A stretch of DNA of 64,000 bases, taken from NCBI RefSeq assembly GCF_022447245.1, contig NZ_JAKVBC010000004.1:124001-188000 (forward strand). Direction: 5' to 3'. The first letter of the stretch is position 1, and each line of letters starts with the position of its first letter. Below the pieces are notes generated by a model, which did no database searches, was not told where the DNA came from, and saw only the letters and a program-made list of their open reading frames with translations. Source of the DNA: Kordia sp. GTDB taxonomy: Bacteria > Bacteroidota > Bacteroidia > Flavobacteriales > Flavobacteriaceae. This document shows, piece by piece, positions 27,795 through 37,080 of the stretch. The position numbers and the translations under genes are program-made.

Positions 27795-29105
27795 TTAAGA
27801 TTTATACGCTTCATTTTTATTATGAGATACAAATCCAGCTATCAAAAATGTAACAAACGCAGGCAATACCCATCCAAAATCATCTGTTCCTAAAGGAATG
27901 GTTTCTCTAATTGCTACAATAATTTTATTTGTTCCATAGAAAAAGTTAATTGCATCTACCAATCCAAACAAAAATGTTACCAAAACAACAGCTCTAAAAA
28001 CTAGTGGCGTGGCAATTTTCTGTGGTATCACATTTAAAAAGATCAATACAATCGCAATAGGATAAATAAACTTTAAAATAGGAATGGCAATCACGATGAT
28101 ATCATGAAAATCTAATTGTCCAACACCAATACCTAGTAAACATGCAACAACAGCTGTGATTGTATACGCATCTTTAGAACCTTTGAATAATCCTTTAAAA
28201 TAATCGGCAGTTCCTGTAATGATTCCCACAGCAGTGGTAAAACAAGCTAAAGTAACCAATACACTTAAAAAGGCAGTTCCGATATTTCCTAAAGTTTCAG
28301 TACTAATACCACGTAATAAAGCTGCACGCTTGTGATCGCTATCTAGACTCATATCAATTTCAATTTCACCACTAAAATAGGAACCGAGCAGTATCAAACC
28401 TCCATAAATAATAAACAAACCAATACCAGCAATCCAACCTGATTTTGCAATGAGTTTTTTCTTTTCTTCAAACGAATCATGCCCTTGTAAGTTCAGCGAA
28501 ATTATAATGACTCCGCCAATAACGATTGCACCAATAGCATCAAAGGTTTGGTAACCTTCCAACAATCCTGCAAACAGAGGCGAACCTTGAATTGTAGAAG
28601 TTGCAACTTCCTGATGTGGCATAAATAACCCAATTCCTATAATCGTTAGTAAAATTAATACAATTAACGGTGTTAGGAATTTTCCAATAAAGTTGAGAAT
28701 CTTAGAGCGATTCAACACAAACACCAATACTAAGGCAAAATATAAACTGCTTGTGAGTAAAGCACTTGTGCCAAAATTGGGAAATATAGAAATTTCATGC
28801 GTTGCTGAAGCCGTTCTCGGTGATGGAATAGCTACTGAAATGATATAAATTATAATACAAAATGTCGTACTAAAGATTGGCGATACTTTTTTTCCAAAAT
28901 CGTACATCGAACCTTGCAATCGCGCATGTGCTAAAATTCCAAAAATAGGAATTACTACCGCAGCAATCATAAATCCAAGTGTAACCCAAAACCATTGATC
29001 AGTTGCTTGATATCCTAATAATGGTGGTAATAGTAAGTTTCCTGCTCCAAAAAACATTGAGAATAAAGCGAAAGCAGTAACAAAGAGTTCGTTATTTTTT
29101 GACAT
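27795..29105 (-). CDS. brnQ: Branched-chain amino acid:cation symporter BrnQ
   Basis: The 436-residue protein is almost entirely hydrophobic (about 12 helices). It starts with the BrnQ signature FALFSMFFGAGNLLLPPLLG and shows AIPSPRTASATHEI and TFDAIGAIVIGGVIIISL, all typical of the LIVCS transporter family. It imports leucine, isoleucine and valine with Na+ or H+ across the inner membrane. Its start codon directly follows the stop of the upstream gene (29106), so the two are translationally linked. Confidence 0.95.
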   Translation of the reverse strand: MSKNNELFVTAFALFSMFFGAGNLLLPPLLGYQATDQWFWVTLGFMIAAVVIPIFGILAHARLQGSMYDFGKKVSPIFSTTFCIIIYIISVAIPSPRTASATHEISIFPNFGTSALLTSSLYFALVLVFVLNRSKILNFIGKFLTPLIVLILLTIIGIGLFMPHQEVATSTIQGSPLFAGLLEGYQTFDAIGAIVIGGVIIISLNLQGHDSFEEKKKLIAKSGWIAGIGLFIIYGGLILLGSYFSGEIEIDMSLDSDHKRAALLRGISTETLGNIGTAFLSVLVTLACFTTAVGIITGTADYFKGLFKGSKDAYTITAVVACLLGIGVGQLDFHDIIVIAIPILKFIYPIAIVLIFLNVIPQKIATPLVFRAVVLVTFLFGLVDAINFFYGTNKIIVAIRETIPLGTDDFGWVLPAFVTFLIAGFVSHNKNEAYKS

Positions 29106-29666
29106 TTATGTGATTTTTTTAATTCCAGCAATTAACAAACTAATAAGCACGTATAGAATTGCCAAAAGAATACTGATAAATTTGATGGTTGCCGTGACAA
29201 AAGCCAGTGTAGACCAATGCGATGTTAAATCATCATAGAATAGTTGAAGTAATGCAAAATTTTCTACCATATCTAAAACACCTGCATAAATCACAATTCG
29301 AATCATGACAACTCCAAGTCGGTTTACTAAACTTTCTCCATTTGTCCAAATATTTCGTCGCACTCGATGAATGAATAAGCATAAAAGTAATGTGTAGGCA
29401 ATAATAAAAATATAATCGAACCATAAACTCCATTCGGCCGATTGCATAGCGCCTTCCGTACTTTTCCAAGAATCTAAAATTTGTGTGCTGTAATCGAGTG
29501 TTTTTGCCAATTCAAACGAAACAATTCCCATCGGAGCTATTTCATTTTTGAGCAAAGTATCAAAATACATCATACAACTTCCTGCTAATAAAAAGGTAGC
29601 AATCGCCAAGAAAAGTAATTTCTTTTCAGCAGAAGGTGATAGTTTTTTCAACATGGAGTTAAACAT
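29106..29666 (-). CDS. Four-helix inner-membrane protein of unknown function
   Basis: The 186-residue protein has about four membrane helices (LLFLAIATFLLAGSCMMYF, WFDYIFIIAYTLLLCLFI, VVMIRIVIYAGVLDMVE, and a C-terminal FISILLAILYVLISLL). I recognise no family motif. Because its stop abuts the brnQ start, it may be an accessory to transport, but this is only context. The gene is divergent from the alpha/beta hydrolase gene; the hydrolase start chosen at 29715 leaves ~50 bp for two promoters. Confidence 0.75.
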   Translation of the reverse strand: MFNSMLKKLSPSAEKKLLFLAIATFLLAGSCMMYFDTLLKNEIAPMGIVSFELAKTLDYSTQILDSWKSTEGAMQSAEWSLWFDYIFIIAYTLLLCLFIHRVRRNIWTNGESLVNRLGVVMIRIVIYAGVLDMVENFALLQLFYDDLTSHWSTLAFVTATIKFISILLAILYVLISLLIAGIKKIT

Positions 29667-29714
29667 TTTTTGTTTCTGGTTTTACAACTAACGAAAGATA
29701 CATATTTTTGCGAC

Positions 29715-30497
29715 ATGCAACAGTTTGTCAGCTATAAAAATATAGAAATTGCCTATACCGTTTCTGGGCAAGGAAATGCATTGATCTTTTTGCACGGTTT
29801 CTTGGAAACAAGTACAATGTGGCAACCCTATATTGATATTTTCTCTAAAACACACAAAGTCATTGCGATAGATTTGTTAGGTCATGGAAAAACGCCATGT
29901 TTGGGTTATATCCAGACGATGGAAGAAATGGCGGAAACTGTTTTTGCTGTCGTAAAAGATCTAAAGTTGCGGAAAATGCATCTATTTGGTCATTCGATGG
30001 GCGGTTATGTAGCCTTGGCTTTCGCCGAAATGTATCCTGATTATTTAAAAGGCTTATGCTTAATCAATTCTACTTCAAGAGCAGATACTGATGAACGAAA
30101 AGTAAATCGCGATCGTGCTATTAGAGCTGTAAAGCATAACCACAAGCAATTTATTCGTATTTCTATTACAAACTTATTCAGACCAAAAAACCGTAAAATC
30201 TTTACTCAGAAAATCAAAGAAGTTAAAAAAGAAGCATTAACAACCTCTTTGCAAGGAATTGTAGCTGCATTGGAAGGAATGAAAATTAGAGAAGATCGAG
30301 AAGTCTTACTCCATTTTTCTCCGTATAAGAAAATGATGATTATTGGAAAACATGATCCTGTATTGAATTTTGAAGATTTACTCGATCAAACAAAAAACTC
30401 AGAAGTAGATGTAGATATTTTCCCAGATGGTCACATGAGTCACATTGAAAATAAGGAAGATTTATTATTTTCTCTTGAAAAATTTGTGAAAAATTAA
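29715..30497 (+). CDS. Alpha/beta-fold hydrolase
   Basis: From the ATG at 29715 this is 260 residues (MQQFVSYKNIEIAY...); the frame opens at 29670, but that would overlap the divergent promoter. The core is complete: LIFLHGFLETSTMW (oxyanion loop), LFGHSMGGYVALAF (nucleophile Ser), IIGKHDPVLNFED (acid) and FPDGHMSHIENKED (His). No lid-specific motif reveals the substrate. Related proteins are esterases or C-C hydrolases. Confidence 0.88.
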   Translation: MQQFVSYKNIEIAYTVSGQGNALIFLHGFLETSTMWQPYIDIFSKTHKVIAIDLLGHGKTPCLGYIQTMEEMAETVFAVVKDLKLRKMHLFGHSMGGYVALAFAEMYPDYLKGLCLINSTSRADTDERKVNRDRAIRAVKHNHKQFIRISITNLFRPKNRKIFTQKIKEVKKEALTTSLQGIVAALEGMKIREDREVLLHFSPYKKMMIIGKHDPVLNFEDLLDQTKNSEVDVDIFPDGHMSHIENKEDLLFSLEKFVKN

Positions 30498-30741
30498 CCA
30501 AAAACAGCTAAAACTTATCTTAAAAACTCAAAATCTCTATTTCAAACAAAAAACTAAGTAAGAAAATATATTTTTTTATTTAAGATTTTAATTCTAAAAA
30601 TACGCTAGAAAAGTGTTTTTTTATCAATTTTTGATGCAAAATATGCATTTCGTCTAAAAAATATGTCTTTTCATCGGATTTTTAATTAGTTATCTGTATA
30701 TTAGGTGTAACCAAAGAAAATCTTAACCTACTTAATTTGTA

Positions 30742-30981
30742 ATGGAAAATATGAGTACAAAAACTACTTTTTCACTCGGAAGAATCTATTGTAGCGTATT
30801 CGGTCATCGCTACAGAGTCACAAGAAAAGTTACCTCTCACATCAACGAATACCAATGTATGCTTTGTGGACATGAAGCTACGACTGATGACAAAGGAAAA
30901 ATAACAAAACTGACTCCACAGTTGAAAGATATCAACGAAACTTTAACCACTTTTCACAAAAAGAAGAATCCAGCATTTTAA
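30742..30981 (+). CDS. Small zinc-ribbon-like protein
   Basis: The 79-residue protein has SVFGHRYRVTRK followed by NEYQCMLCGHEATTDDKGK, so a Cys-x-x-Cys pair plus an upstream Cys and His could bind one zinc ion, as in the DUF1660-like small proteins. The tail is basic. No signal peptide. It stands alone between the hydrolase gene and the convergent thiL, with ~240 bp of AT-rich DNA upstream. Function unknown. Confidence 0.7.
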   Translation: MENMSTKTTFSLGRIYCSVFGHRYRVTRKVTSHINEYQCMLCGHEATTDDKGKITKLTPQLKDINETLTTFHKKKNPAF

Positions 30982-31005
30982 TTTCTGAATTCAACTTGTA
31001 AAGTC

Positions 31006-32052
31006 CTATTGATCCATAGCATTCCATCCTTGCGCTTGCAATGGAATCTTAGTATTTGCCCTCGTAATTAAGTGAATACCTTCGCTCTCTTGCGTCATGT
31101 GTCCAATAACCGTAAGATTTGGATTTGCTTTAATTTTTGGGAAGTCTTCTTGACTAATAGTGAATAAAAGTTCATAATCTTCGCCACCGCTTAAGGCTAC
31201 CATTGTACTGTCTAAATTGAATTCTTCACAGGTAGATATTACTTGTGGATCAAGCGGGATTTTATCTTCATACAAATTACAACCAACATCTGATTGTTTG
31301 CATAAGTGCATAATTTCAGAAGACAATCCATCGCTAATATCAATCATTGACGTCGGTTTCACATCCAAATCATGTAATAAAGGTGGGATATCTTTTCTAG
31401 CTTCTGGCTTTAACTGACGCTCAATAATATATGAGTACATATCCAAATCTGGTTGATTGTTTGGATTTACCTCAAACACTGTTTTTTCACGTTGCAATAC
31501 TTTCAAGCCTAAAAAAGCGCCTCCAATATCACCTGTAACCACTAATAAATCATTCTCTTTTGCGCCATTTCTATAAGCAATTTTTTCTTCTTCTATTTCA
31601 CCAATAGCAGTCACACTAATAAGCAACCCTTTTGTGGAAGAAGTAGTATCGCCTCCAATCACATCTACATTATACATCTTTGCTGCCAATTGAATTCCTG
31701 CATACAATTCTTCCAAAGCTTCTAACGGAAAACGATTGGAAACAGCAATCGAAATGGTAACTTGTGTTGCCTTGGCATTCATCGCATAAATATCAGAGAC
31801 ATTTACAACAACTGCTTTATATCCTAAATGCTTTAGTGGCATATAACTCAAATCAAAATGTACGCCTTCTACTAACAAATCTGTAGAAACAACCACTTTT
31901 TTTGATTCAAAATCCAATACAGCGGCATCATCACCAATTCCTTTCACTGTAGAACTTTGCGTAATCTTGAAGTTTGCTGTCAAATGATCAATCAATCCAA
32001 ACTCTCCCAAACTTGCTAGCGACGTACGCTGTTCACCCTTATCTTTTAACAT
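31006..32052 (-). CDS. thiL: Thiamine-monophosphate kinase
   Basis: The 348-residue protein has the ThiL/PurM-like features: LGEFGLIDHLTANF at the N-terminus, GIGDDAAVLDFESKKVVVST (metal and ATP site), VVVNVSDIYAMNAKATQVTI, VDVIGGDTTSS, MIDISDGLSSEIMHLCKQS and ALSGGEDYELLFTI. It phosphorylates thiamine monophosphate to the cofactor thiamine diphosphate in the cytosol. Length is normal. No other thiamine genes lie in the window. It is divergent from the choice-of-anchor B gene. Confidence 0.95.
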   Translation of the reverse strand: MLKDKGEQRTSLASLGEFGLIDHLTANFKITQSSTVKGIGDDAAVLDFESKKVVVSTDLLVEGVHFDLSYMPLKHLGYKAVVVNVSDIYAMNAKATQVTISIAVSNRFPLEALEELYAGIQLAAKMYNVDVIGGDTTSSTKGLLISVTAIGEIEEEKIAYRNGAKENDLLVVTGDIGGAFLGLKVLQREKTVFEVNPNNQPDLDMYSYIIERQLKPEARKDIPPLLHDLDVKPTSMIDISDGLSSEIMHLCKQSDVGCNLYEDKIPLDPQVISTCEEFNLDSTMVALSGGEDYELLFTISQEDFPKIKANPNLTVIGHMTQESEGIHLITRANTKIPLQAQGWNAMDQ

Positions 32053-32140
32053 GCTGTAATAGTATTTATTAAGTTAAAATTGTATTTTAGTCCGCAGTTT
32101 TTAGCCTCGATCTTATAAAAACGCAAAATTAGCCAAAAAA

Positions 32141-33568
32141 ATGACACGTATTGCACGAAATCTACTCTTTGTTCTTGCACTTTTTAGTATTTCCCCTTCT
32201 ATAGCCCAAATGGTTCCTTGTTCTGGTGGATTTGCTGGTGTATTTCCTTGTGATGGATATGATTTATTATCCAATCTGCCCAAATCAACCTTCAGTAATG
32301 AAGACGGAAGTGATATTTGGGGATGGACAGATTCCACAACAGGCAAAGAATATACTCTTATTACCTTTGAAGATAAAACTTGTTTTGTCGATGTTTCCGA
32401 TCCAGTGAATCCAATTTATTTAGGAAATATTCCAACCAATGCTGGTGTAAACTTTTGGAGAGATATTAAAGTGTTCAATAACTACGCCTATATTGTTGCT
32501 GATAAAGTAGGAAGTCACGGAATGCAAGTATTCGATTTAACACGATTGCGCAATGTGAGCAATCCTCCACAAACTTTTACTCCAGACAACATTTTGACTG
32601 ATGTAGGAAGCTGCCATAATATTGCCATTAATGAAGATACAGGCTTTGCATACCTTGTTGGTTGTAACACCTTTAGTGGTGGACCGTATTTTTTAGATCT
32701 TTCTGATCCTGCGAATCCTGTTTCAGCTGGAGGATATTCAACAGATGGATATACACATGATGCACAAATTGTTGTGTATAATGGTCCTGATACTGAACAT
32801 CAAGGAAAAGAAATCATGATTGCTAGTAATGAAAACGAAATTGTAATTTTAGATGTTTCTAACAAATCTTCTGTTGTACGAATTTCAAGAGTTGATTATA
32901 CAGATGTTGGATACACACATCAAGGTTGGTTGTCAGATGATCATCGTTATTTTTATTTAGGTGATGAAACAGATGAAATTGATTTTGGATATCAAACACG
33001 TGGTTTGGTGTTTGATTTTCTCGATTTAGACAATCCGTCTTTTATAAGCACATTCACAGGAAACACCAACGCTATTGATCATAATTACTATACAAACGGA
33101 AATAAATTATATCAAGCTAATTATACAGCTGGATTACGAATTTTAGACATTACCAACCCGATGAATGTAACTGAAATTGGGTATTTTGATACACATCCAG
33201 AATCTAATAATACTACATTTTTTGGCGCTTGGAGTGTGTATCCATATTTTGCTAGTGGCAACATCATTATTAGTGATATTGACAGAGGTTTGATTATCAT
33301 TAGAGATAGCAACTTATTAAGCACTACGGAAGCTCCATCATTTGATTTTATGATGTACCCTAATCCAGCTTCAAACCATACCATGATTAGAGCTGGTGAA
33401 AATATGCTGATCCAAACAATAGAAGTAAGAGATATTTTAGGTAAAAAAGTTACTGAGCATACCAATATCAATGAAATTCTATTTCAACTGCCTGTTTCAA
33501 AATTCCCTTCAGGCATGTATGTTGTAAAAATAAACAATACAACTTCTCAGAAATTAGTTGTAAATTAA
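32141..33568 (+). CDS. Secreted choice-of-anchor B protein with T9SS type A tail
   Basis: The 475-residue protein has a signal peptide (ending PSIAQ) and a LVIVD-type propeller: repeated D-x-S-x-P-x-x-P blades (CFVDVSDPVNPIYLG, YFLDLSDPANPVSAG, RGLVFDFLDLDNPSFIS, LRILDITNPMNVTEIG) with His-rich turns (THDAQIVVYNG, YTHQGWLSDD). The last ~75 residues are a T9SS type A sorting domain (MYPNPASNHTMI...VVKINNTTSQKLVVN). The adjacent gene is a lipoprotein version of the same protein. Role in the cluster is unknown. Confidence 0.9.
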   Translation: MTRIARNLLFVLALFSISPSIAQMVPCSGGFAGVFPCDGYDLLSNLPKSTFSNEDGSDIWGWTDSTTGKEYTLITFEDKTCFVDVSDPVNPIYLGNIPTNAGVNFWRDIKVFNNYAYIVADKVGSHGMQVFDLTRLRNVSNPPQTFTPDNILTDVGSCHNIAINEDTGFAYLVGCNTFSGGPYFLDLSDPANPVSAGGYSTDGYTHDAQIVVYNGPDTEHQGKEIMIASNENEIVILDVSNKSSVVRISRVDYTDVGYTHQGWLSDDHRYFYLGDETDEIDFGYQTRGLVFDFLDLDNPSFISTFTGNTNAIDHNYYTNGNKLYQANYTAGLRILDITNPMNVTEIGYFDTHPESNNTTFFGAWSVYPYFASGNIIISDIDRGLIIIRDSNLLSTTEAPSFDFMMYPNPASNHTMIRAGENMLIQTIEVRDILGKKVTEHTNINEILFQLPVSKFPSGMYVVKINNTTSQKLVVN

Positions 33569-33602
33569 AGAATTAGCTCACTACCTCACAAAAATATTGC
33601 AG

Positions 33603-34855
33603 ATGAAAAAGATAAAAAAATGTCTTCTCTTCATGGTAGCACTAGCTATTTGTGCTTGTGCAGATGATGATAGAGATTCTATTCAGCTAGGTGAAATCCC
33701 TAATTCACTAGCATTTCCTGATGCAAGTATCTGTATAGATGGTTCTGCTGGAGGATATCCTTGTAATGGTTATGATTTAATGGCACATCTTTCATTAGAT
33801 ACGTTTGGCGCTCTGCGAGGAAATGATTCTTGGGGATGGACCGGTCCGCAAACCAACCGAGAATACGCATTGATTGGAACTGATGTAAACGCTGCTTTTG
33901 TAGATATTACCAATCCAACAAATCCAATCTATTTAGGAAATTTACCAGCACAAACCGTATCTAGTAACTGGCGGGATATCAAAGTGTATAACAATCACGC
34001 ATTTATTGTAAGTGAAGCGCCAAGCCACGGAATGCAAGTCTTCGATTTAACGCGTTTGCGTAATGTTGCCAATCCACCAGAAACATTCACTCCTGATGCT
34101 TGGTATGATGGTTTTGGAAGCGCCCATAATATTGTCATCAATGAAGAAAGCGGATTTGCATATGCAGTTGGCGCCATGACACTTGACGATACTATTTTTT
34201 CTTTTAATGGTGGACCACATTTTGTAAACATTCAAAATCCAACAAATCCTGTTGCTGCTGGCGGTTATCCGAATGATGCCTATTCACATGATGCACAAGT
34301 GATTACCTATAATGGCCCCGATACGGAACATATTGGAAAAGAAATTTTAATTGGTAGTAATACAAACGAAGTCGTTATTATCGACATCACCGATAAAAAC
34401 AATCCTATTCAATTATCAACAATTGATTATACAAATATTGGATACACGCATCAAGGTTGGTACACAGAAGACCAACGTTATTTTATTTTAGGAGACGAAT
34501 TAGATGAACTCAACTTTGGGTTCAACACACGAAGCGTTGTATTTGATTTAGAAGATTTAGACAATCCATCGATACACATGTCCTATGTAGGACCAACTGC
34601 TGCTATTGATCATAACGGTTATGCAAAAGATGATATGTTTTTCTTAGCCAACTACACAGCTGGAATTCGCGTATTAGATATTTCAAATATTGGTACTGGA
34701 GTCATTCAGGAAGAAGGTTTCTTTGATACTTATCCTGAAATGACGATGCCATTTTTAGAGGTGCTTGGAATGTATATCCATACTTTGAAAGCGGAAATAT
34801 CATTATAAGCGACATCAACTCAGGATTATTCATCATCCGTAAAAACAACGAATAA
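33603..34855 (+). pseudogene. Choice-of-anchor B lipoprotein gene with a 1-bp frameshift near 34755
   Basis: The ATG at 33603 opens a lipoprotein (MKKIKKCLLF...CACADDD) with the same propeller as the gene before it. The frame stops at 34808 with an odd tail (FLEVLGMYIHTLKAEISL). Adding one T to the T5 run before AGAGG restores FRGAWNVYPYFESGNIIISD and an end at TAA 34853-34855, aligned with FGAWSVYPYFASGNIIISD of the paralogue. So it is a one-base deletion in a homopolymer, real or artefactual. It lacks a T9SS tail and would be surface-anchored by lipid. The next gene starts 4 bp after the restored stop. Confidence 0.8.
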
Positions 34856-34858
34856 CAC

Positions 34859-36250
34859 ATGACACAACAAAAAATATATACTACAATTTATGCAGTTTTT
34901 CTATTGACATTTGTGGTAGGTTGTTCTTCTGACGATGGCAATTCTGGAGATACAAATGATACAACAAATCCAATTGTATTTCAAGGAGAAATTGATTGGG
35001 TAAAAACACTTGGCGGCACACAAGAAGATACTGCTCAAGATATTACTATTACTGCTGATGGCGGATACGCAATTGTTGGTTATACTAAAAGTATTGATGG
35101 CGATATTATAGACAACGCTACAGAACAAAATAATTATTGGGTAGCACGTTTGGATGCAGAGGGAAATTTACTTTGGAGCAAAACCTATGGAGGAACAGCT
35201 GACGATCGTGGTGAAGCTATTAAAACTACTGCCGATGGCGGATTTATCATTACAGGATATAGCAGAAGTGCAGATGAAGATGTAAGTGTAAATAATGGAT
35301 TTTACGATCAATGGATTGTAAAACTTGATGCGAATGGTAACTTGGTTTGGGAAAAAAGCTTTGGTTACTCTGGAAGCGATCAAGCATTTGACATTATGCA
35401 AACGAATGATGGTGGTTATTTTACGACTGGTTTTTTAGATGTTACCGCTTCTGGCGGACAAGGAACTTTTGGAAAACCTAGTGGAAATAATGAAAGTCTC
35501 GTAACTCCTAAACATGGTGTTGGCGAATATTGGTGTCATAAACTTGACGCAAATGTAACTATAGTTTGGAGTCGTTTTTTTGGTGGAACTAACAACGACC
35601 GCTCTTATTCAACTTTAGAAACAAATGACAACAATTTTATCATCGCAGGTTCTTCTGAGAGCGATGATTTTGATGTAACCAACAGTCAAGGAAGTTACGA
35701 TTTTTGGGTGGTAAAACTTAGCAATTCAGGCGATTTGATTTGGCAAAAATCCTATGGTGGTACTGGAATTGATATTGGCTATGATATTACCAAAACCAAT
35801 GATGGAAATTATATTGTAGTTGGCGATACAAGAAGTTCCGATGGAAACATTGCCAATCTGAAAGGATCCGCAGATTTTTGGATTATCAAAATTAGTGATA
35901 CCGATGGTTCATTACTTTGGGAACGCACTTATGGAGGAAGTGATTTTGAATCGGCACGAGGTATCACTCCGCTTCAAGATGGTGGATTTGCTGTTGTAGG
36001 AAGTGCTAAAAGCAACAATGTTGATGTAGATGCAAATTATGGTCAAAATGATTTTTGGGTGATTAAAATTACAGATACTGGAAACTTGACCTGGGAGAAA
36101 AACTTCGGTGGATCACAATTAGACATTGCTTTCGGAATTGTAGAAACCAATGATAAAAAGCTAGTCATTGCAGGAAGTACACAAAGTAATGATGGAGACA
36201 TTACACAAAATAAAGGCATCAAAGATGCGTTGATTCTAAAAATAAAATAA
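34859..36250 (+). CDS. Repeat lipoprotein with propeller-like repeats
   Basis: The 463-residue protein is a lipoprotein (VVGCSSDDG) containing about seven ~55-residue repeats. They follow the pattern 'D-FWVVKL-x-G-L-W-K-YGG-x-x-D-A-x-I-x-T-x-DGGYxxxGxTxSxDGD', e.g. LLWSKTYGGTADD, LIWQKSYGGTGID, LLWERTYGGSDF, LTWEKNFGGSQLD. This spacing fits a seven-bladed beta-propeller or a solenoid. No catalytic residues are evident. It sits 4 bp from the choice-of-anchor B gene and 3 bp before MbnP, so all are probably one transcription unit. Confidence 0.85.
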   Translation: MTQQKIYTTIYAVFLLTFVVGCSSDDGNSGDTNDTTNPIVFQGEIDWVKTLGGTQEDTAQDITITADGGYAIVGYTKSIDGDIIDNATEQNNYWVARLDAEGNLLWSKTYGGTADDRGEAIKTTADGGFIITGYSRSADEDVSVNNGFYDQWIVKLDANGNLVWEKSFGYSGSDQAFDIMQTNDGGYFTTGFLDVTASGGQGTFGKPSGNNESLVTPKHGVGEYWCHKLDANVTIVWSRFFGGTNNDRSYSTLETNDNNFIIAGSSESDDFDVTNSQGSYDFWVVKLSNSGDLIWQKSYGGTGIDIGYDITKTNDGNYIVVGDTRSSDGNIANLKGSADFWIIKISDTDGSLLWERTYGGSDFESARGITPLQDGGFAVVGSAKSNNVDVDANYGQNDFWVIKITDTGNLTWEKNFGGSQLDIAFGIVETNDKKLVIAGSTQSNDGDITQNKGIKDALILKIK

Positions 36251-36253
36251 ACA

Positions 36254-37012
36254 ATGAAAAAGTTAACATATACACTCTCAATACTAACATTAATACTTGT
36301 TTCATCGTGTAATAACGATTCAAATGCTATAGAGACTTCTGCCATTGAAATTATATTTGACAATCGTATTTCTTCAAGTCAAGATTTAGACTTAGGAACT
36401 ACAGTTTATGTGAATCAAAACAATGAAAGTGTTGTAACGAATGAGCTTAAATATATCATTTCAAACATTGCTTTAACACAGGACAACGGAACTGTTTTTG
36501 AATATCCGAAAGAGGATTCCTACTTTGTCATCAATGAAGAAAATTCAAGCAGTTTGACATTAAATTTAACAGGAATTCCTATTGGAAATTATACGCAAAT
36601 TTCATTCGGAATTGGCGTTGATCAATCTAAATATCCATTAGATGGCGGCGTGATGAATTTTATTCCTACAGCAGAAGATGCTGGTATGTTATGGAATTGG
36701 GCAGCAGGTTACAAATTCATCAAATTTGAAGGAACATTTACCCCACAAGGCGGCACAGAAAGTCCATTTGTAATACATGTTGGAAGTCATGGACAGAATT
36801 TAGATAACTATAAATTTGTTATGCTTCCGTTAGCAAATACTATCAATGTAGCCACAGGAAATACCGCTGTCGTCAATATAGAAGCGTATGTTCAAAATAT
36901 CATTGACGCAACCAATCAAATCAAATTAGAAGATACAAGTGATATTCAAGTAGATCCTGTAAATGCACCAAGAATTGCTAAAAACTTAGAAAGCACATTT
37001 AGCGCAGAATAA
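36254..37012 (+). CDS. MbnP-family copper-associated lipoprotein
   Basis: The 252-residue protein has a lipobox at Cys19 (LVSSC). It carries MbnP features: an N-terminal beta-strand IEIIFDNRISSSQDLDLG, YFVINEENSSSL, FGIGVDQSKYP, the family hallmark GMLWNWAAGYKFIKFEG with Trp147 and Trp149, and HVGSHG. In methanotrophs MbnP/CorA-type proteins bind copper through a kynurenine made from Trp by the di-haem enzyme MbnH; that gene lies 2.5 kb downstream here. Copper handling is inferred from the family. Confidence 0.85.
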   Translation: MKKLTYTLSILTLILVSSCNNDSNAIETSAIEIIFDNRISSSQDLDLGTTVYVNQNNESVVTNELKYIISNIALTQDNGTVFEYPKEDSYFVINEENSSSLTLNLTGIPIGNYTQISFGIGVDQSKYPLDGGVMNFIPTAEDAGMLWNWAAGYKFIKFEGTFTPQGGTESPFVIHVGSHGQNLDNYKFVMLPLANTINVATGNTAVVNIEAYVQNIIDATNQIKLEDTSDIQVDPVNAPRIAKNLESTFSAE

Positions 37013-37080
37013 ATACTAAAGTTTGTAGTATAACAACTTCGACATAATTCTTACATTTAAGGAAACATGCGTTTCCATAG

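Noticed and set aside
30742-30981. Prophage remnant suggested by the DUF1660-like small protein
   Set aside because: No integrase, att-like repeats or other phage genes around it.
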